NCBI GenBank assembly: GCA_017532145.1
Contig: JAFXJR010000018.1
Span: forward strand, 1 to 45,631
DNA from: Lachnospiraceae bacterium
Lineage (GTDB): Bacteria; Bacillota; Clostridia; Lachnospirales; Lachnospiraceae
Length of the DNA stretch: 45,631 nt
Reading direction: 5' to 3'
Below the pieces are notes generated by a model, which ran no database searches, was not told the DNA's origin, and was given only the letters and a program-made list of their open reading frames with translations. Positions within the stretch are counted from its first letter, which is position 1. Each line of letters starts with the position of its first letter. Shown here in pieces: positions 15,329 to 25,081 of this stretch. The translations under genes and the position numbers were made by a program.

Positions 15329-16291
15329 TTAACCTGTAAATCTACGAATAGTATTCAGCCAAAGCTCTGCCTGTATTCTGAAATAGTTTGTCATATGGTT
15401 CAGACAAACAGGAACCTTCTGCTGCCTGCCTTTCCTGGAAACAGACAGACGAATCCCCTCTCCTATTCCACATATATAGGTTTTACCCATTCCTTTTTTT
15501 GCAAAAAACAGAGCCTTAATCAAGATACCAACGATAAGCAGCGGCAGATTCAGGATAATCTGCCAGAGCGGCATATTTTTTCCTATCAGATAGATACTGT
15601 TTCTGGAAGCCAGCCTTACCTTAAAATCGTTGTATCTGGATCCACTAACTGCACTGCCTGCATGATAGACGAGGGCAGCAGGCTCATAGTAATTATGATA
15701 CCCCCATATTCTGGCTCTATAACCGATATCCACATCCTCAAGATAGGCAAAGTGGTTTTCATCAAAGTAGCCTATGGTTTCAAAAATTTTTCTTCGGTAG
15801 ATGGCTGCACCGGCACAGGCTGCAAAGACCTCCGAAGACTTGTCGTAGCGTTCCTTCCTCTTCCCCTTCCCCAGTGAGAAAGCCCAGCCCAATGCACAGT
15901 ATAAATCTCCTGCTGCATCAATCACCTCCGGCTCCTGCATGGACAGCATCTTTGCCGCCACAGAAAAAGCCCTCTTTCTGCTCTTTATGGCAGCATGCAG
16001 ACTATGGACAAAGTCTTTATCCACCCGAATATCATTATTCAACAGAAGTACGAACTCTGTTTTAGCTCTTTTAATCCCCTCATTCACCGCCCGACAGAAG
16101 CCTGTATTCTTTTGAAAACGAATCAATTCACATTGGGGATAGTCTCTTTCTACCAGCTCTACACTGCCATCCAATGAGCCATTGTCTACCACGATTATCT
16201 CCGGTACCATCGTCCCCTGATAAATAGACGCTAAACAGTCTCCCAGATATTGGATTCCATTATAGTTTGGTATAATTACTGTCACTTCCAT
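15329..16291 (-). CDS. GT2-family glycosyltransferase (rhamnosyltransferase-like)
   Basis: 320 residues with a complete GT-A domain: VTVIIPNYNGIQYL at the start, VVDNGS near 36, LLLNNDIRVD (DxD-equivalent) near 84, AACAGAAIYRR near 158 and FDENHFAYLEDVDIGYR near 178. A C-terminal hydrophobic segment (LPLLIVGILIKALFFA) probably associates with the membrane. Related enzymes transfer rhamnose or other deoxysugars in wall polysaccharide assembly. AAGGAG precedes the start with 10-nt spacing. It is read in the same direction as the downstream transferase and LCP genes, with an 81-nt gap, and is probably the first gene of that group. Confidence 0.9.
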   Translation of the reverse strand: MEVTVIIPNYNGIQYLGDCLASIYQGTMVPEIIVVDNGSLDGSVELVERDYPQCELIRFQKNTGFCRAVNEGIKRAKTEFVLLLNNDIRVDKDFVHSLHAAIKSRKRAFSVAAKMLSMQEPEVIDAAGDLYCALGWAFSLGKGKRKERYDKSSEVFAACAGAAIYRRKIFETIGYFDENHFAYLEDVDIGYRARIWGYHNYYEPAALVYHAGSAVSGSRYNDFKVRLASRNSIYLIGKNMPLWQIILNLPLLIVGILIKALFFAKKGMGKTYICGIGEGIRLSVSRKGRQQKVPVCLNHMTNYFRIQAELWLNTIRRFTG

Positions 16292-16323
16292 CTGCCGTTA
16301 TCTCCTTGCCTTAATTGGGTTAA

Positions 16324-16362
16324 AAAGGACAGTGCGGTATCTCTGCCTCCGCACTGCCCTTT
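16324..16362 (-). terminator. Terminator of the chemoreceptor gene
   Basis: 14-bp stem with one mismatch (16324-16337 with 16349-16362), 11-nt loop. On the minus strand the stem runs into CCTTTTTAACCC. It lies 29 nt past the chemoreceptor stop and upstream of the next glycosyltransferase. Confidence 0.85.
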
Positions 16363-16391
16363 CTTTGGCCTACCTTTATTATTATAACCTG

Positions 16392-18071
16392 TTACTGCCG
16401 GTTGCTTACCTCAAATCTGTCTATCAGCCCTTTTAGTACACCAGCCTGCTCATTAAATTCATTGCTGAGTGCAGCACTTTCCTGTGCAGTTGCTGCATTG
16501 GTCTCTCCAATATTGGTAATTTTTTCGATTCCCTTTTCCAAATTTTTAATTGCCTCCTCCTGTTCCTTAGAGGCTCTCACCAGCTGGTCCATCTGTTCAA
16601 AAATAGGCTCTACCCTCTTTGCCATAGCACCTAAATCCTCTGCCATCCGATCGGCAATCTCTTTTCCCTCCCTTACTGCACGCAGGGAAGCCTCAATTAA
16701 CTCAGAAGAATTTTTTGCAGCTATGGCACTTTGACCTGCCAAGGCACTTACTTCACTGGCCACAATGGCAAAGCCTCTGCCAGCCTCTCCGGCTCTGGCA
16801 GACTCAATGGTTGCATTTAAGGAAAGCAGATTGGTCTGGTCCGCAATCTCATTGATACTAACGATAATTTCATTAATTTCATGAGCAGTCTGATCGATGG
16901 TATTCATGGCATTTACCATCTCCTGCATCTTTCTATCTCCCTCTACCATTCCATTAGCAATAGCTGATACCTCACTGCAGACAGTCGTGGTGTATTCGAC
17001 ATTGTTTGCCAGAATCTCTGCAATATTAGAAAGATTTTGTGAAAACTCATCAACAATCCAGGTCTGTGCCTCACAGCTTTCTGACAGCAGATTACCTGCA
17101 GAAGCAATCTGCTCTGCTCCTCCTGATACAGTCTCTGACACGTTAATAATCTGCCGTATTCCTGCTGAAGTATTTAAGGCAAAGTTTTCCAAGGATGTCT
17201 GAATTTTCTGAAAGTCTCCCTGAAAATCCTTGGCAAAGCGGATATTAAAGTTTCCCTCCTCCATCTTTGCCAGGATAACCTTAATTTCTTCAATATAAAG
17301 GATAATACGTTCCAATGCCTTTCTTAGAGTGGGAGCTACACTGGCAATGGTATTATCCTTATCAAAATCCAGCAGATTACTGATATTACCTTCTGCCATT
17401 TGTTCAGACACCATCTCCAGAACACCCACTTCTCTGTCGATATCCGCTGCCAATTTTCGGGAACGCCTGGCAGACATCAATGTACTAATCCCTGCTAAGA
17501 CCAACAAAAGAAGTGCCACAACAATCAAACTGCCTAAAGCAAGCCGAAACTGTGATAGCAATTTATCCTCTACTAATGCTCCTATCTCTCCCAATGTATC
17601 TGCCAGCTTCTCTGAAATCACATTATAGGTTGAATGATAATAAGTCAGTACACCTTGGTAGTCTCCATTTCCGGCCAGACTTAGCATTTCCCAGGAAGCA
17701 TTCTTGAAATCTTGAAGGGTATTTTCCAGGGCACGGCCCAATGATTCATCGTCCAGATTCTGCATAATTACCTTTATATAACCATCTATCTTCTCCAGAC
17801 GACTACTAATTTCTTCTGTATGTTCCTTAGTCACTTTCTCATCCTCTGAGATTAAGACAATGAGAAGACGCTTATTAATTGTCTGTACATCTTTACGAGT
17901 CTCCATCTGAAGTCTTTCCGTTAGATAGCTGACACTATAGAAGTCCCAGATATGATGGCCTACCCTGAATAAAAGGAAGAAAACCACAATTACCACAATC
18001 CAGATACTTCTCATATTTAATCGGAAAACCCTGTGTAAACGCTGACCAATCGTTCTGTTTTTTTTCTCCAT
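16392..18071 (-). CDS. Methyl-accepting chemotaxis protein
   Basis: Transmembrane chemoreceptor of 559 residues: membrane segment at about 20-42, an extracellular four-helix-bundle-like sensor (about 45-175), second segment at about 177-202, a HAMP-like linker and a long coiled-coil signalling domain. The hairpin tip region contains [20 protein letters not shown], then [20 protein letters not shown], the conserved CheA/CheW contact. It implies a chemotaxis pathway elsewhere in the genome. It has its own terminator and no functional tie to the surrounding polysaccharide genes. The ligand is unknown. Confidence 0.95.
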   Translation of the reverse strand: MEKKNRTIGQRLHRVFRLNMRSIWIVVIVVFFLLFRVGHHIWDFYSVSYLTERLQMETRKDVQTINKRLLIVLISEDEKVTKEHTEEISSRLEKIDGYIKVIMQNLDDESLGRALENTLQDFKNASWEMLSLAGNGDYQGVLTYYHSTYNVISEKLADTLGEIGALVEDKLLSQFRLALGSLIVVALLLLVLAGISTLMSARRSRKLAADIDREVGVLEMVSEQMAEGNISNLLDFDKDNTIASVAPTLRKALERIILYIEEIKVILAKMEEGNFNIRFAKDFQGDFQKIQTSLENFALNTSAGIRQIINVSETVSGGAEQIASAGNLLSESCEAQTWIVDEFSQNLSNIAEILANNVEYTTTVCSEVSAIANGMVEGDRKMQEMVNAMNTIDQTAHEINEIIVSINEIADQTNLLSLNATIESARAGEAGRGFAIVASEVSALAGQSAIAAKNSSELIEASLRAVREGKEIADRMAEDLGAMAKRVEPIFEQMDQLVRASKEQEEAIKNLEKGIEKITNIGETNAATAQESAALSNEFNEQAGVLKGLIDRFEVSNRQ

Positions 18072-18279
18072 TTTTCCGTACCCCCTCCCCTTGAATTTTT
18101 CGTCAAAATAACCAATACAAGAAATTAATCATATTGATTCTACATGAAATAACAAAATTTTTCAAGCATTAATTCAAACGAATATTCGTCATCCGCTTCG
18201 CTATTTGCTGGTTTCACTACTTTGTGATGATGAGGTTAAAAGGGTCGTAAAAAGACAAAAATCAGTGTTGTATTTACTA

Positions 18280-21200
18280 TCACTTATATTTATTTTGAAA
18301 GCGGGTCAGCATGGCTGCACACTCTGCTCTGGTCGCTTCCCCCTTAGGGTCTAAGCGATAGGTTTTATCCTCGTTGGGCTTACCGGTAATCATTTCCACA
18401 GCTGTCGCCCACTTCATATAATCCACTGCCCAGCCACTTACACTTTTTGCATCGGTGAAGGTATTCAGTTCCTTCTTGGCACTAATGTCATACTTACACA
18501 CCTTAGCATACTCATATAACATTTTGGCAATCTGCTCTCTGGTAATATTAGTATTAATTCCATAGCTTCCATCCTGAAAACCATCCACAATTCTTTGCTG
18601 ATTTGCCCAGATAATTGCTTTGCTGTACCATGTTCCATCCTTCACATCACTGAATTTACTTTCAAAGGTAACTGCCGGCTCTCCTGCCATTCGGTAAAGC
18701 ACCGTAGCAAACATGGCTCTGGTCAGAGGATGATCCGGCTGAAATAGGGTTGTACCGGAGATACCATTCATAATCCCCTTGTCATAGACATATTTTACAC
18801 TGTCATATTTCCAGTTACCTGAGATAACCGGCACATCTGTGAAGGGGAACTTTTTCTCTGCCGGCTTCTCCTCCAGCTCTCCCATTACCTGATTCAGTTT
18901 GCTGACTGCCTGATTTACCTGTGCCTGAGTAGCTGAAGCCGCCTGAAGTACTGCCTTAGCCTTTGCTACTTCTGTCTGCAGCTTCTGTGCTGAAGCATCC
19001 GTATACTTACCGGAAGCAATAGCTGTCTCAGCTTGAGTAATCAATATTGTCATCTGTGACTTGTCTACGACAGGAATCTCTGCCGGTTTCTCCTCCAGCT
19101 CTCCCATCGCCTGATTCAGTTTGCTGACTGCCTGATTTACCTGTGCCTGAGTGGCTGAAGCCGCCTGAAGTACTGCCTTAGCCTTTGCCACTTCTGTTTG
19201 CAGCTTCTGTGCTGAAGCATCTGTATACTTACCGGAAGCAATAGCTGTTTCAGCACGGGAAACCAGTTCTTTCAGCTGCGTTTTATCCACAGTGGGAGCA
19301 ACGGCTTCCTCTGTCTTTAACGCTTTCTGAGCTGCTTTTAAAGCGTTGTCAGCTGCCTCTGTCTCAGCCTGGGTATAAATATCATTTGCCAGAATCTTCC
19401 TTGCTTCCTGTAAGGAAGTCTCCAATACTTTCCAGCTGTCTGTTGTGTAGTCCTCCTTCTTCAAGGCTTCTGCATCTGCTACTGTTGCTGCCAGTCCGGT
19501 TTTATCTACTGCCAGAGCTGTATTCGCTTCCAGACCTCTGATAAAGCAAGCATCTGCCCATTCAGAATGGTCATATCCATTGCTGCCTTCTGCATCCACA
19601 ATTAACTTTATTTCTCCTGCACCGGTAACATCCACACTTACAAACTGCATCGGTGTTTTTGCACCTGTTACCTCTCCCAGTACGGCTTCGGAATCCCACT
19701 GCTTTACTCCATCTACCCATACCTGGAAGCTGACGCTACTCTGGTTAGTGTTATACTGTACATAATCTATTCCTGTGTATGCCTGGAAAGCGGTAAATCG
19801 GTGTCCTTCCTCCAGAGTATAGACAATGGTGGAAGCTGCGTGAGCTCCGATTCCCTTGTCAAATACTACCTTATTTCCATTTTCATCAGGCAGGGAAATC
19901 TTGCTGCTACCATTCACATTGCAATCCAGCTGAATGGTTCCATATCCTACCTGTACCGTAGTACTGGTAATTCCTTCCTTAGTATTCTCTGCAATGACAT
20001 CACTGGCATATACCAGTCCCTTGGCAGGCACTTCCAACACATAGGTATTTACCGTATTTCCATCGGCAGAAGTTACCTCCACGATAATACGATTCTCCCC
20101 TTCATACAGCGTAAATTCATGAGTCAGACTGCCCTTTGCCCTCTCTGTCCTCTGTACACCTCCTGCCAGACTCATACGGATACCCGCCTCTGGCATCTGA
20201 GCTGTAGCCGTTACCTGCAGCTTGCCTACCGTATTCATCCCCAGTGTGTACTCATTAGTGTCCGGTGTAAAAGCTGATCCAAATCCGGAATCTGTAGTTA
20301 GGGTGAGTAAATCTGCATTATTCTCACTGTCAATAATTACATTCAGGGTGTAAAAATGCTTGGACCACATATTCTTCGCCACATTCGCTACTACAATTTT
20401 ATTCAAATTGTCTGTTAAGGCAAAGGCAGCCTGATTGCCTTCCACCCGCTTTCCTGCATAAGTAATACTGGTCTGCTGTCCCTCTTTGGAGGAGGTGGTA
20501 ATCTGCAGATTTTCAGCCTGCTGTGCGGTCACATGGACAGTATATTCCTCTATGGAAGGGTCAAAGCCCTCGATTGCTGCTCCATTTACGGTAATCCCTG
20601 TCAGCTCACTGTCTGCATAGCCATCCGCATAAAGATAGAGCTTGGCCTCTCTGGTTGAAATACCATCAGCAGCCGTAATATAGATATAGTAGGCATTAAT
20701 GCCTGCTGTCATAGTAATATCTGTCTCCACCCTATTGGTGTCCACATTTGCTACCTCATGTTCAAAATAAGAACGTGTCACTCTCAATACGCTTCCAGGA
20801 GAAGTTTCTATCACTAAAGGTAACACATCCGTATTGTCTTCTACATGGACAAACCAGCTGTCTGTACCTTCTTGTATTTCCTCCTGTAAATTCACCGCCT
20901 GTCCTCCTACAGAAAGAGAGATAACTGCATTGTCACTGCTTCCCACCCTGCTTACCTTCAGGGTATAGGTCAGTGTACCGCGGGTAATCGTGTAGGTATC
21001 TGCCACAGCCACCACTGCACTGTTTGAGCCAACAGCGATAGAAACCGTTTCATTTCCAGTAATGACAGTTTCTATATTGGCATCTGCCTTCCCATAGGAA
21101 ATCCTTATTTTTTCCACATCATCCGGAATATACACCTGATGAGTACTTCCTGCTGTCAGTCCCTCTACGGCATAACCGTTAACATACAGCTTATCCAATG

Positions 21201-24200
21201 CCTGATCGGTCTGGGTAGCAGTGGCAACTGTCTTCTTTTCCTCACTGGTAAAAAGCTGACTGGGCTTATGATGTTGGTCATAGGCAATTACAGCCACACT
21301 CAAACTGCCCTCCTTAGCCGGAACATAGCTTGCCTGTCTGGTATAGGCAGTTTCCACTGTTCCGTCTGCTGCTTCCAGCGTCCACTGATACAAATAGGAG
21401 GAAATATTTCCATCCGTATCTGCTGCCTGAGCATTTACGGTTACTGCTGTTCCCACCTTTAAGTCGGTTCCCTGAATAATGGCTGAAGTCACTGCAGGTC
21501 TTTCATTCTCTACAGAGGTAAATAAGGTTTGGGAAGCCAATTCCTTCAGTTCTTCTCTGCTGGTTTCCGAAGCCTTAGCCATACGGATATTGCTGTATAC
21601 AGGAGCAAAGCTTGCTCCACCATTTAACCAGGAGACCAATCCCAGCTTCATCGCTCCATCCTGCAGGTGAGAAACAGCAAATTCTCCCCCTCTCTGCCAG
21701 CTTCCATTATCATCCAGATAGCTTACCACTGCCCTTCCATTACTGATGACAAATTCAAAGGTGGTAGCAGTCAAACTATTGTCAGAGGCGTTTCCTGCAG
21801 CCTCCGTACAATTTTCTGCTATCTCCAACATGGTGGAAACTCCAGAAAAGTGGTTACGCTTTCCTACAAACAGATAATTATCCAAATCCTCAAAGAGCAT
21901 TACACCGCTGCTGTTATAGCCGCTGCCTTTTTCTACCAGTCCCTGTGCATCTATATGTAGGATAAGGTCATTTTTCATTTCCTCCGGAATATCCAGGTTA
22001 ACTATATTATTTACCAGGCGACTGCTGGTGTAGATACCATTCCCATTGGACTGAGGTGTAATCTGGACTGTATCCTCCCACAGAGCCAGAACACCGCCTT
22101 CTGTTGACTCCAGTACATTGACTCCCTGTGCCAATGTACTTGCAGTATTATAGCTCACTCCAAAGCTGTTCACCATTAACAGCTGATCGGTTTCTCCATT
22201 GGCAGCCGTAGCCTTAAGCAACACTGCTCCATCCTTTTTCGCGGTGTAGGTATTGCCGGATATTCTTCCCTTGTCACTGGTCTTACCTGTTAAGGGATCC
22301 AACAGTTGATAGGTTGCTGTTGTTCCAGTCGGTATAGTCAACTGAGTAGTTTCATCCTTATTCTCAAAGAAGGTATCGGCAGCTGTCAGGGTAAAGGTTC
22401 TTCCTGCTCCCTCTCCTACTGTTACCTGTACCGGATTACTACGAATCAAGGCACCATTCTTTTCAATATAAGCCTGTACTGTAGTAGTTCCTGCCTTTAC
22501 CCCCACCAGTTTTCCAGCTTCGTCAATATAAGCCACCTCTGGGGTACTGCTGACCAGCTGTACCTTGGATGCACTGGTCACTCGATTGCTTCCTCCATTC
22601 ACCGTAAGCACTTCCTGCTCTGTCTCTCCCAGAGTCAGGTCATCGGCTGACATTCTGGAGTCCAGACGGATATTCAGATTCATGCCCTCATCATAGGTAT
22701 TTCCTGATACGGTAACGTTGCTGCAGTCATTAAATTGGAAAACATCCTTTGTCAGCATGGTCTCTCCCACTGTTACCATGATATCCTGAGTTTTTCCTAT
22801 CGCTAATTCATTCTTGGTATCCAGACTAAGAACAAGGTCATCCTCATGAATAATCGTGTTGTTTGTAATGGTCAGCCCATCCACTCTGTTGGCTGTTACT
22901 ACATTGTCGTTAGATAGGTAAAAGGTATTTTCGGTAATGGTAATATTTTCATGTACCAGAGTGGCCGGATTCTTCTGCTCTCCGCCACTGCTTGCCGAAA
23001 CAGTAATCGGTTCGATAAAGATACCGGATACAGTTCCCACTGCCGCCTGTCCTGTAGGACGGATGTAGAAGGTATTGTTTCTAATCGTCAGATTACGGAT
23101 AGGACCTGATTCATACCAATAATCCGCATCATTGGATAGATAGATATTAGCCATAGCCATATTATCAAAAATATTATCTTCAATAATTACCGGCTTTCTG
23201 GTTGTGCAAAGAATACCTCTGGTGGGAATACTCTTCATCAGATTGCCTTTAATCGTCACCTCCGGTGTATAGGTAACGTTTTCTGCCACATAAAGAGGCT
23301 GTGTTTCCCGGTTATCTCCAGAGCCTTTAGTAATTGTTGCTTCCAGGTCTGTCAGGGTCTCTGCCGGCAGAGCCTCTGCAAAGGTCACAATCTCTGTAAC
23401 CAAATCCAGCGTACTGCCCTCATACTCCTCTCCAGGACCTATAGAGGAAGCTACGATAAAGGGCTGCTCCTCTACCTGTCCCTCCGGCTCCTCCAGGAAG
23501 GTTCTGGAATAAAATAATACCTCGTCTCCTGTATGGAACTGTCGAAATCCTCCCTGCTGCCCATGAATATATTTTACCTTTACTGTCCTTTCATCGATAA
23601 CCTCTTCCACGCGCATATAGGTTCCATGCACATTGATGGGGTCATCATGAGCCATGGAAAAGTTGCAGTCTGTTACTTTAAAGTAACCGCCACAGCCTGC
23701 CACATGGAGCTGATCTGCATTACTTGTTGTATACTTTCCACTGCCGTCTCTGGGCAGGAAGTCTACTCCCTTAAACTCCACATCTTTACACATCTGTGTC
23801 AGCCAGCCAAATCCACTGAGATAATGAACATCAATATTTTCCACCATTAAATCTTCACTTTCCCAGAAGAAGGCACCTGCTGTCTGTCTCCAGGCTGAAT
23901 TACTGAGCTGGTAGATATTTCCCTCCACAATATCCGTAGGAAGGGCAGATTCATAGGTAAAACGAACAGTGGAGGTTCCTGAAGGAGCAATATTCTCCAC
24001 CCCGGTAAAGGGATTGGAGGCTTCCTTATTATTAGCCCGGATTACCGTACGGTCATATCCCTTGTAAACTACCAGATAGGCACAAAAATCTGCATCATTC
24101 CAAGTCCAATAGGGTCTTCCTGTTTCCTCACTGATTTCTCCCTGCCACTGAATATGCTTTTTATCTGCCGAAATCTCATAATGATAGGCCTCAGGAATAA

Positions 24201-24738
24201 AGATGTCTGCATAGGGCTTATTGGTCACCTCATCAATACCTGTCCTCACAATGGACACATCAATAGTGTCTGCATCCTTGTAATCCAACACCAGATTCTG
24301 CATTTTAATATTTGTACTTTCCACCACAGCCAGAGCCATAATGTCACCATACACCAACAGCGTAGAATCATTCCCCTCTATCGTCAGATTATCCACCTCT
24401 TCCAAAAGAATAGCTATCTTCTTTTCCGGATAACTGCGGCTGGAGGTATTGGAGGTATGATAAACACGAGTAGAGGCATGCTCCTTGTCAAAACGATACT
24501 CTCCATAGGGGAAATTCAGGATTTTCTCTCCCTCTATGGTCTTTGCTTCCTCCAATGCCTCCATAACAGCCTCTGTACTGTCATACTTACCACTGGGATC
24601 TGCCCCATAGTCTGTTACATCAATAACCGTTCCCTGTACTGCTTCTTCTGCCTGTACCGCCCAAGGTGGAGACCCCAGATTCACCAAAGAAGCTGCAAGA
24701 GCTATCGACAATAATCTTTTGCCAAGGTTTTTCCACAT
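18280..24738 (-). CDS. Giant SLH-anchored surface protein with GH110-like beta-helix
   Basis: About 2152 residues from the ATG at 24738 (AAAGGAG 7 nt upstream; the longest frame starts at 24774). Signal peptide near 1-31. Residues ~38-700 form a parallel beta-helix containing NADQLHVAGCGG and HDDPINVHGT (about 340-373), blocks I associate with GH110 alpha-1,3-galactosidases. Then a Big2-like domain (VQLVSSTPEVAYIDEAGKLV), a LamG-like region, Ig and cadherin-like beta-sandwich repeats (LYVNGYAVEGL, ITVNGAAIEGFDPSIEEYTV), an NPCBM module (GTIQLDCNVNGSSKI, GIGAHAASTIVY), three FIVAR repeats, and C-terminal SLH motifs (FTDVP, FSDVKDGTWYSKAI, FTDAKSVSGWA). Probably a wall-attached enzyme acting on host or dietary alpha-galactosyl glycans. 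The GH110 assignment is from motif memory. Confidence 0.82.
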   Translation of the reverse strand: MWKNLGKRLLSIALAASLVNLGSPPWAVQAEEAVQGTVIDVTDYGADPSGKYDSTEAVMEALEEAKTIEGEKILNFPYGEYRFDKEHASTRVYHTSNTSSRSYPEKKIAILLEEVDNLTIEGNDSTLLVYGDIMALAVVESTNIKMQNLVLDYKDADTIDVSIVRTGIDEVTNKPYADIFIPEAYHYEISADKKHIQWQGEISEETGRPYWTWNDADFCAYLVVYKGYDRTVIRANNKEASNPFTGVENIAPSGTSTVRFTYESALPTDIVEGNIYQLSNSAWRQTAGAFFWESEDLMVENIDVHYLSGFGWLTQMCKDVEFKGVDFLPRDGSGKYTTSNADQLHVAGCGGYFKVTDCNFSMAHDDPINVHGTYMRVEEVIDERTVKVKYIHGQQGGFRQFHTGDEVLFYSRTFLEEPEGQVEEQPFIVASSIGPGEEYEGSTLDLVTEIVTFAEALPAETLTDLEATITKGSGDNRETQPLYVAENVTYTPEVTIKGNLMKSIPTRGILCTTRKPVIIEDNIFDNMAMANIYLSNDADYWYESGPIRNLTIRNNTFYIRPTGQAAVGTVSGIFIEPITVSASSGGEQKNPATLVHENITITENTFYLSNDNVVTANRVDGLTITNNTIIHEDDLVLSLDTKNELAIGKTQDIMVTVGETMLTKDVFQFNDCSNVTVSGNTYDEGMNLNIRLDSRMSADDLTLGETEQEVLTVNGGSNRVTSASKVQLVSSTPEVAYIDEAGKLVGVKAGTTTVQAYIEKNGALIRSNPVQVTVGEGAGRTFTLTAADTFFENKDETTQLTIPTGTTATYQLLDPLTGKTSDKGRISGNTYTAKKDGAVLLKATAANGETDQLLMVNSFGVSYNTASTLAQGVNVLESTEGGVLALWEDTVQITPQSNGNGIYTSSRLVNNIVNLDIPEEMKNDLILHIDAQGLVEKGSGYNSSGVMLFEDLDNYLFVGKRNHFSGVSTMLEIAENCTEAAGNASDNSLTATTFEFVISNGRAVVSYLDDNGSWQRGGEFAVSHLQDGAMKLGLVSWLNGGASFAPVYSNIRMAKASETSREELKELASQTLFTSVENERPAVTSAIIQGTDLKVGTAVTVNAQAADTDGNISSYLYQWTLEAADGTVETAYTRQASYVPAKEGSLSVAVIAYDQHHKPSQLFTSEEKKTVATATQTDQALDKLYVNGYAVEGLTAGSTHQVYIPDDVEKIRISYGKADANIETVITGNETVSIAVGSNSAVVAVADTYTITRGTLTYTLKVSRVGSSDNAVISLSVGGQAVNLQEEIQEGTDSWFVHVEDNTDVLPLVIETSPGSVLRVTRSYFEHEVANVDTNRVETDITMTAGINAYYIYITAADGISTREAKLYLYADGYADSELTGITVNGAAIEGFDPSIEEYTVHVTAQQAENLQITTSSKEGQQTSITYAGKRVEGNQAAFALTDNLNKIVVANVAKNMWSKHFYTLNVIIDSENNADLLTLTTDSGFGSAFTPDTNEYTLGMNTVGKLQVTATAQMPEAGIRMSLAGGVQRTERAKGSLTHEFTLYEGENRIIVEVTSADGNTVNTYVLEVPAKGLVYASDVIAENTKEGITSTTVQVGYGTIQLDCNVNGSSKISLPDENGNKVVFDKGIGAHAASTIVYTLEEGHRFTAFQAYTGIDYVQYNTNQSSVSFQVWVDGVKQWDSEAVLGEVTGAKTPMQFVSVDVTGAGEIKLIVDAEGSNGYDHSEWADACFIRGLEANTALAVDKTGLAATVADAEALKKEDYTTDSWKVLETSLQEARKILANDIYTQAETEAADNALKAAQKALKTEEAVAPTVDKTQLKELVSRAETAIASGKYTDASAQKLQTEVAKAKAVLQAASATQAQVNQAVSKLNQAMGELEEKPAEIPVVDKSQMTILITQAETAIASGKYTDASAQKLQTEVAKAKAVLQAASATQAQVNQAVSKLNQVMGELEEKPAEKKFPFTDVPVISGNWKYDSVKYVYDKGIMNGISGTTLFQPDHPLTRAMFATVLYRMAGEPAVTFESKFSDVKDGTWYSKAIIWANQQRIVDGFQDGSYGINTNITREQIAKMLYEYAKVCKYDISAKKELNTFTDAKSVSGWAVDYMKWATAVEMITGKPNEDKTYRLDPKGEATRAECAAMLTRFQNKYK
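18857..19304 (-). repeat. Tandem 222-bp duplication encoding FIVAR repeats
   Basis: Two adjacent copies, offset by 222 bp (74 codons; for example 18861 and 19083), are nearly identical. Both encode ETAIASGKYTDASAQKLQTE, then VAKAKAVLQAASATQAQVNQ. A third, older repeat lies further upstream in the protein. The near identity suggests a recent duplication, likely tuning stalk length between the catalytic region and the SLH anchor. Confidence 0.85.
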
Positions 24739-24837
24739 GTTTTTTCTCCTTTCATTTGTCCATGCTTTAGCCATTTTCAGACATACCCTTACCCATAATG
24801 GAGTAACCCCCTCCCTGACAGGTATAGTGGTGCTGCA

Positions 24838-24910
24838 CTGAAGTCTTTTGCTGTGTGCTATGGAAAGTGCAGACCAGTCAAGGAGCGGTTAATTCATATT
24901 TGGTGTACTA
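24838..24910 (+). repeat. Partial copy of the 163-bp palindromic element
   Basis: The segment containing TGTGTGCTATGGAAAG, then AGACCAG, TCAAGGAGCGG and GGTGTACTA, matches the right half of the element at 44664-44826. The left half is not recognisable. It lies in the inferred 5' leader of the giant surface protein. Confidence 0.65.
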
Positions 24911-24969
24911 ATATAATCACCTCATCTGCCGGCAAAAACATACTCTATTGATTCATATTTCATAGCAAT

Positions 24970-24998
24970 ATTGTATACTTTATTCCCATTTAATACAA
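24970..24998 (-). promoter_or_regulatory. Candidate promoter of the giant surface protein gene
   Basis: On the minus strand TTGTAT (24998-24993), 17-bp spacer, TACAAT (24975-24970). The start codon is at 24738, giving a leader of about 225 nt that includes the partial palindromic element. The rest of the 24739-25081 gap shows no gene. Confidence 0.45.
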
Positions 24999-25081
24999 TC
25001 ATTTTAAGCAAATTGCTTCAAAATTTTAGCCTGATTATGACTATCCCTTCTTATTTCATCTACCAATCTGCTTCAGGAGCT

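Noticed and set aside
24154-24714. Plus-strand open frame of 186 codons
   Set aside because: Antisense to the giant surface protein; Cys/His-rich composition typical of shadow frames.
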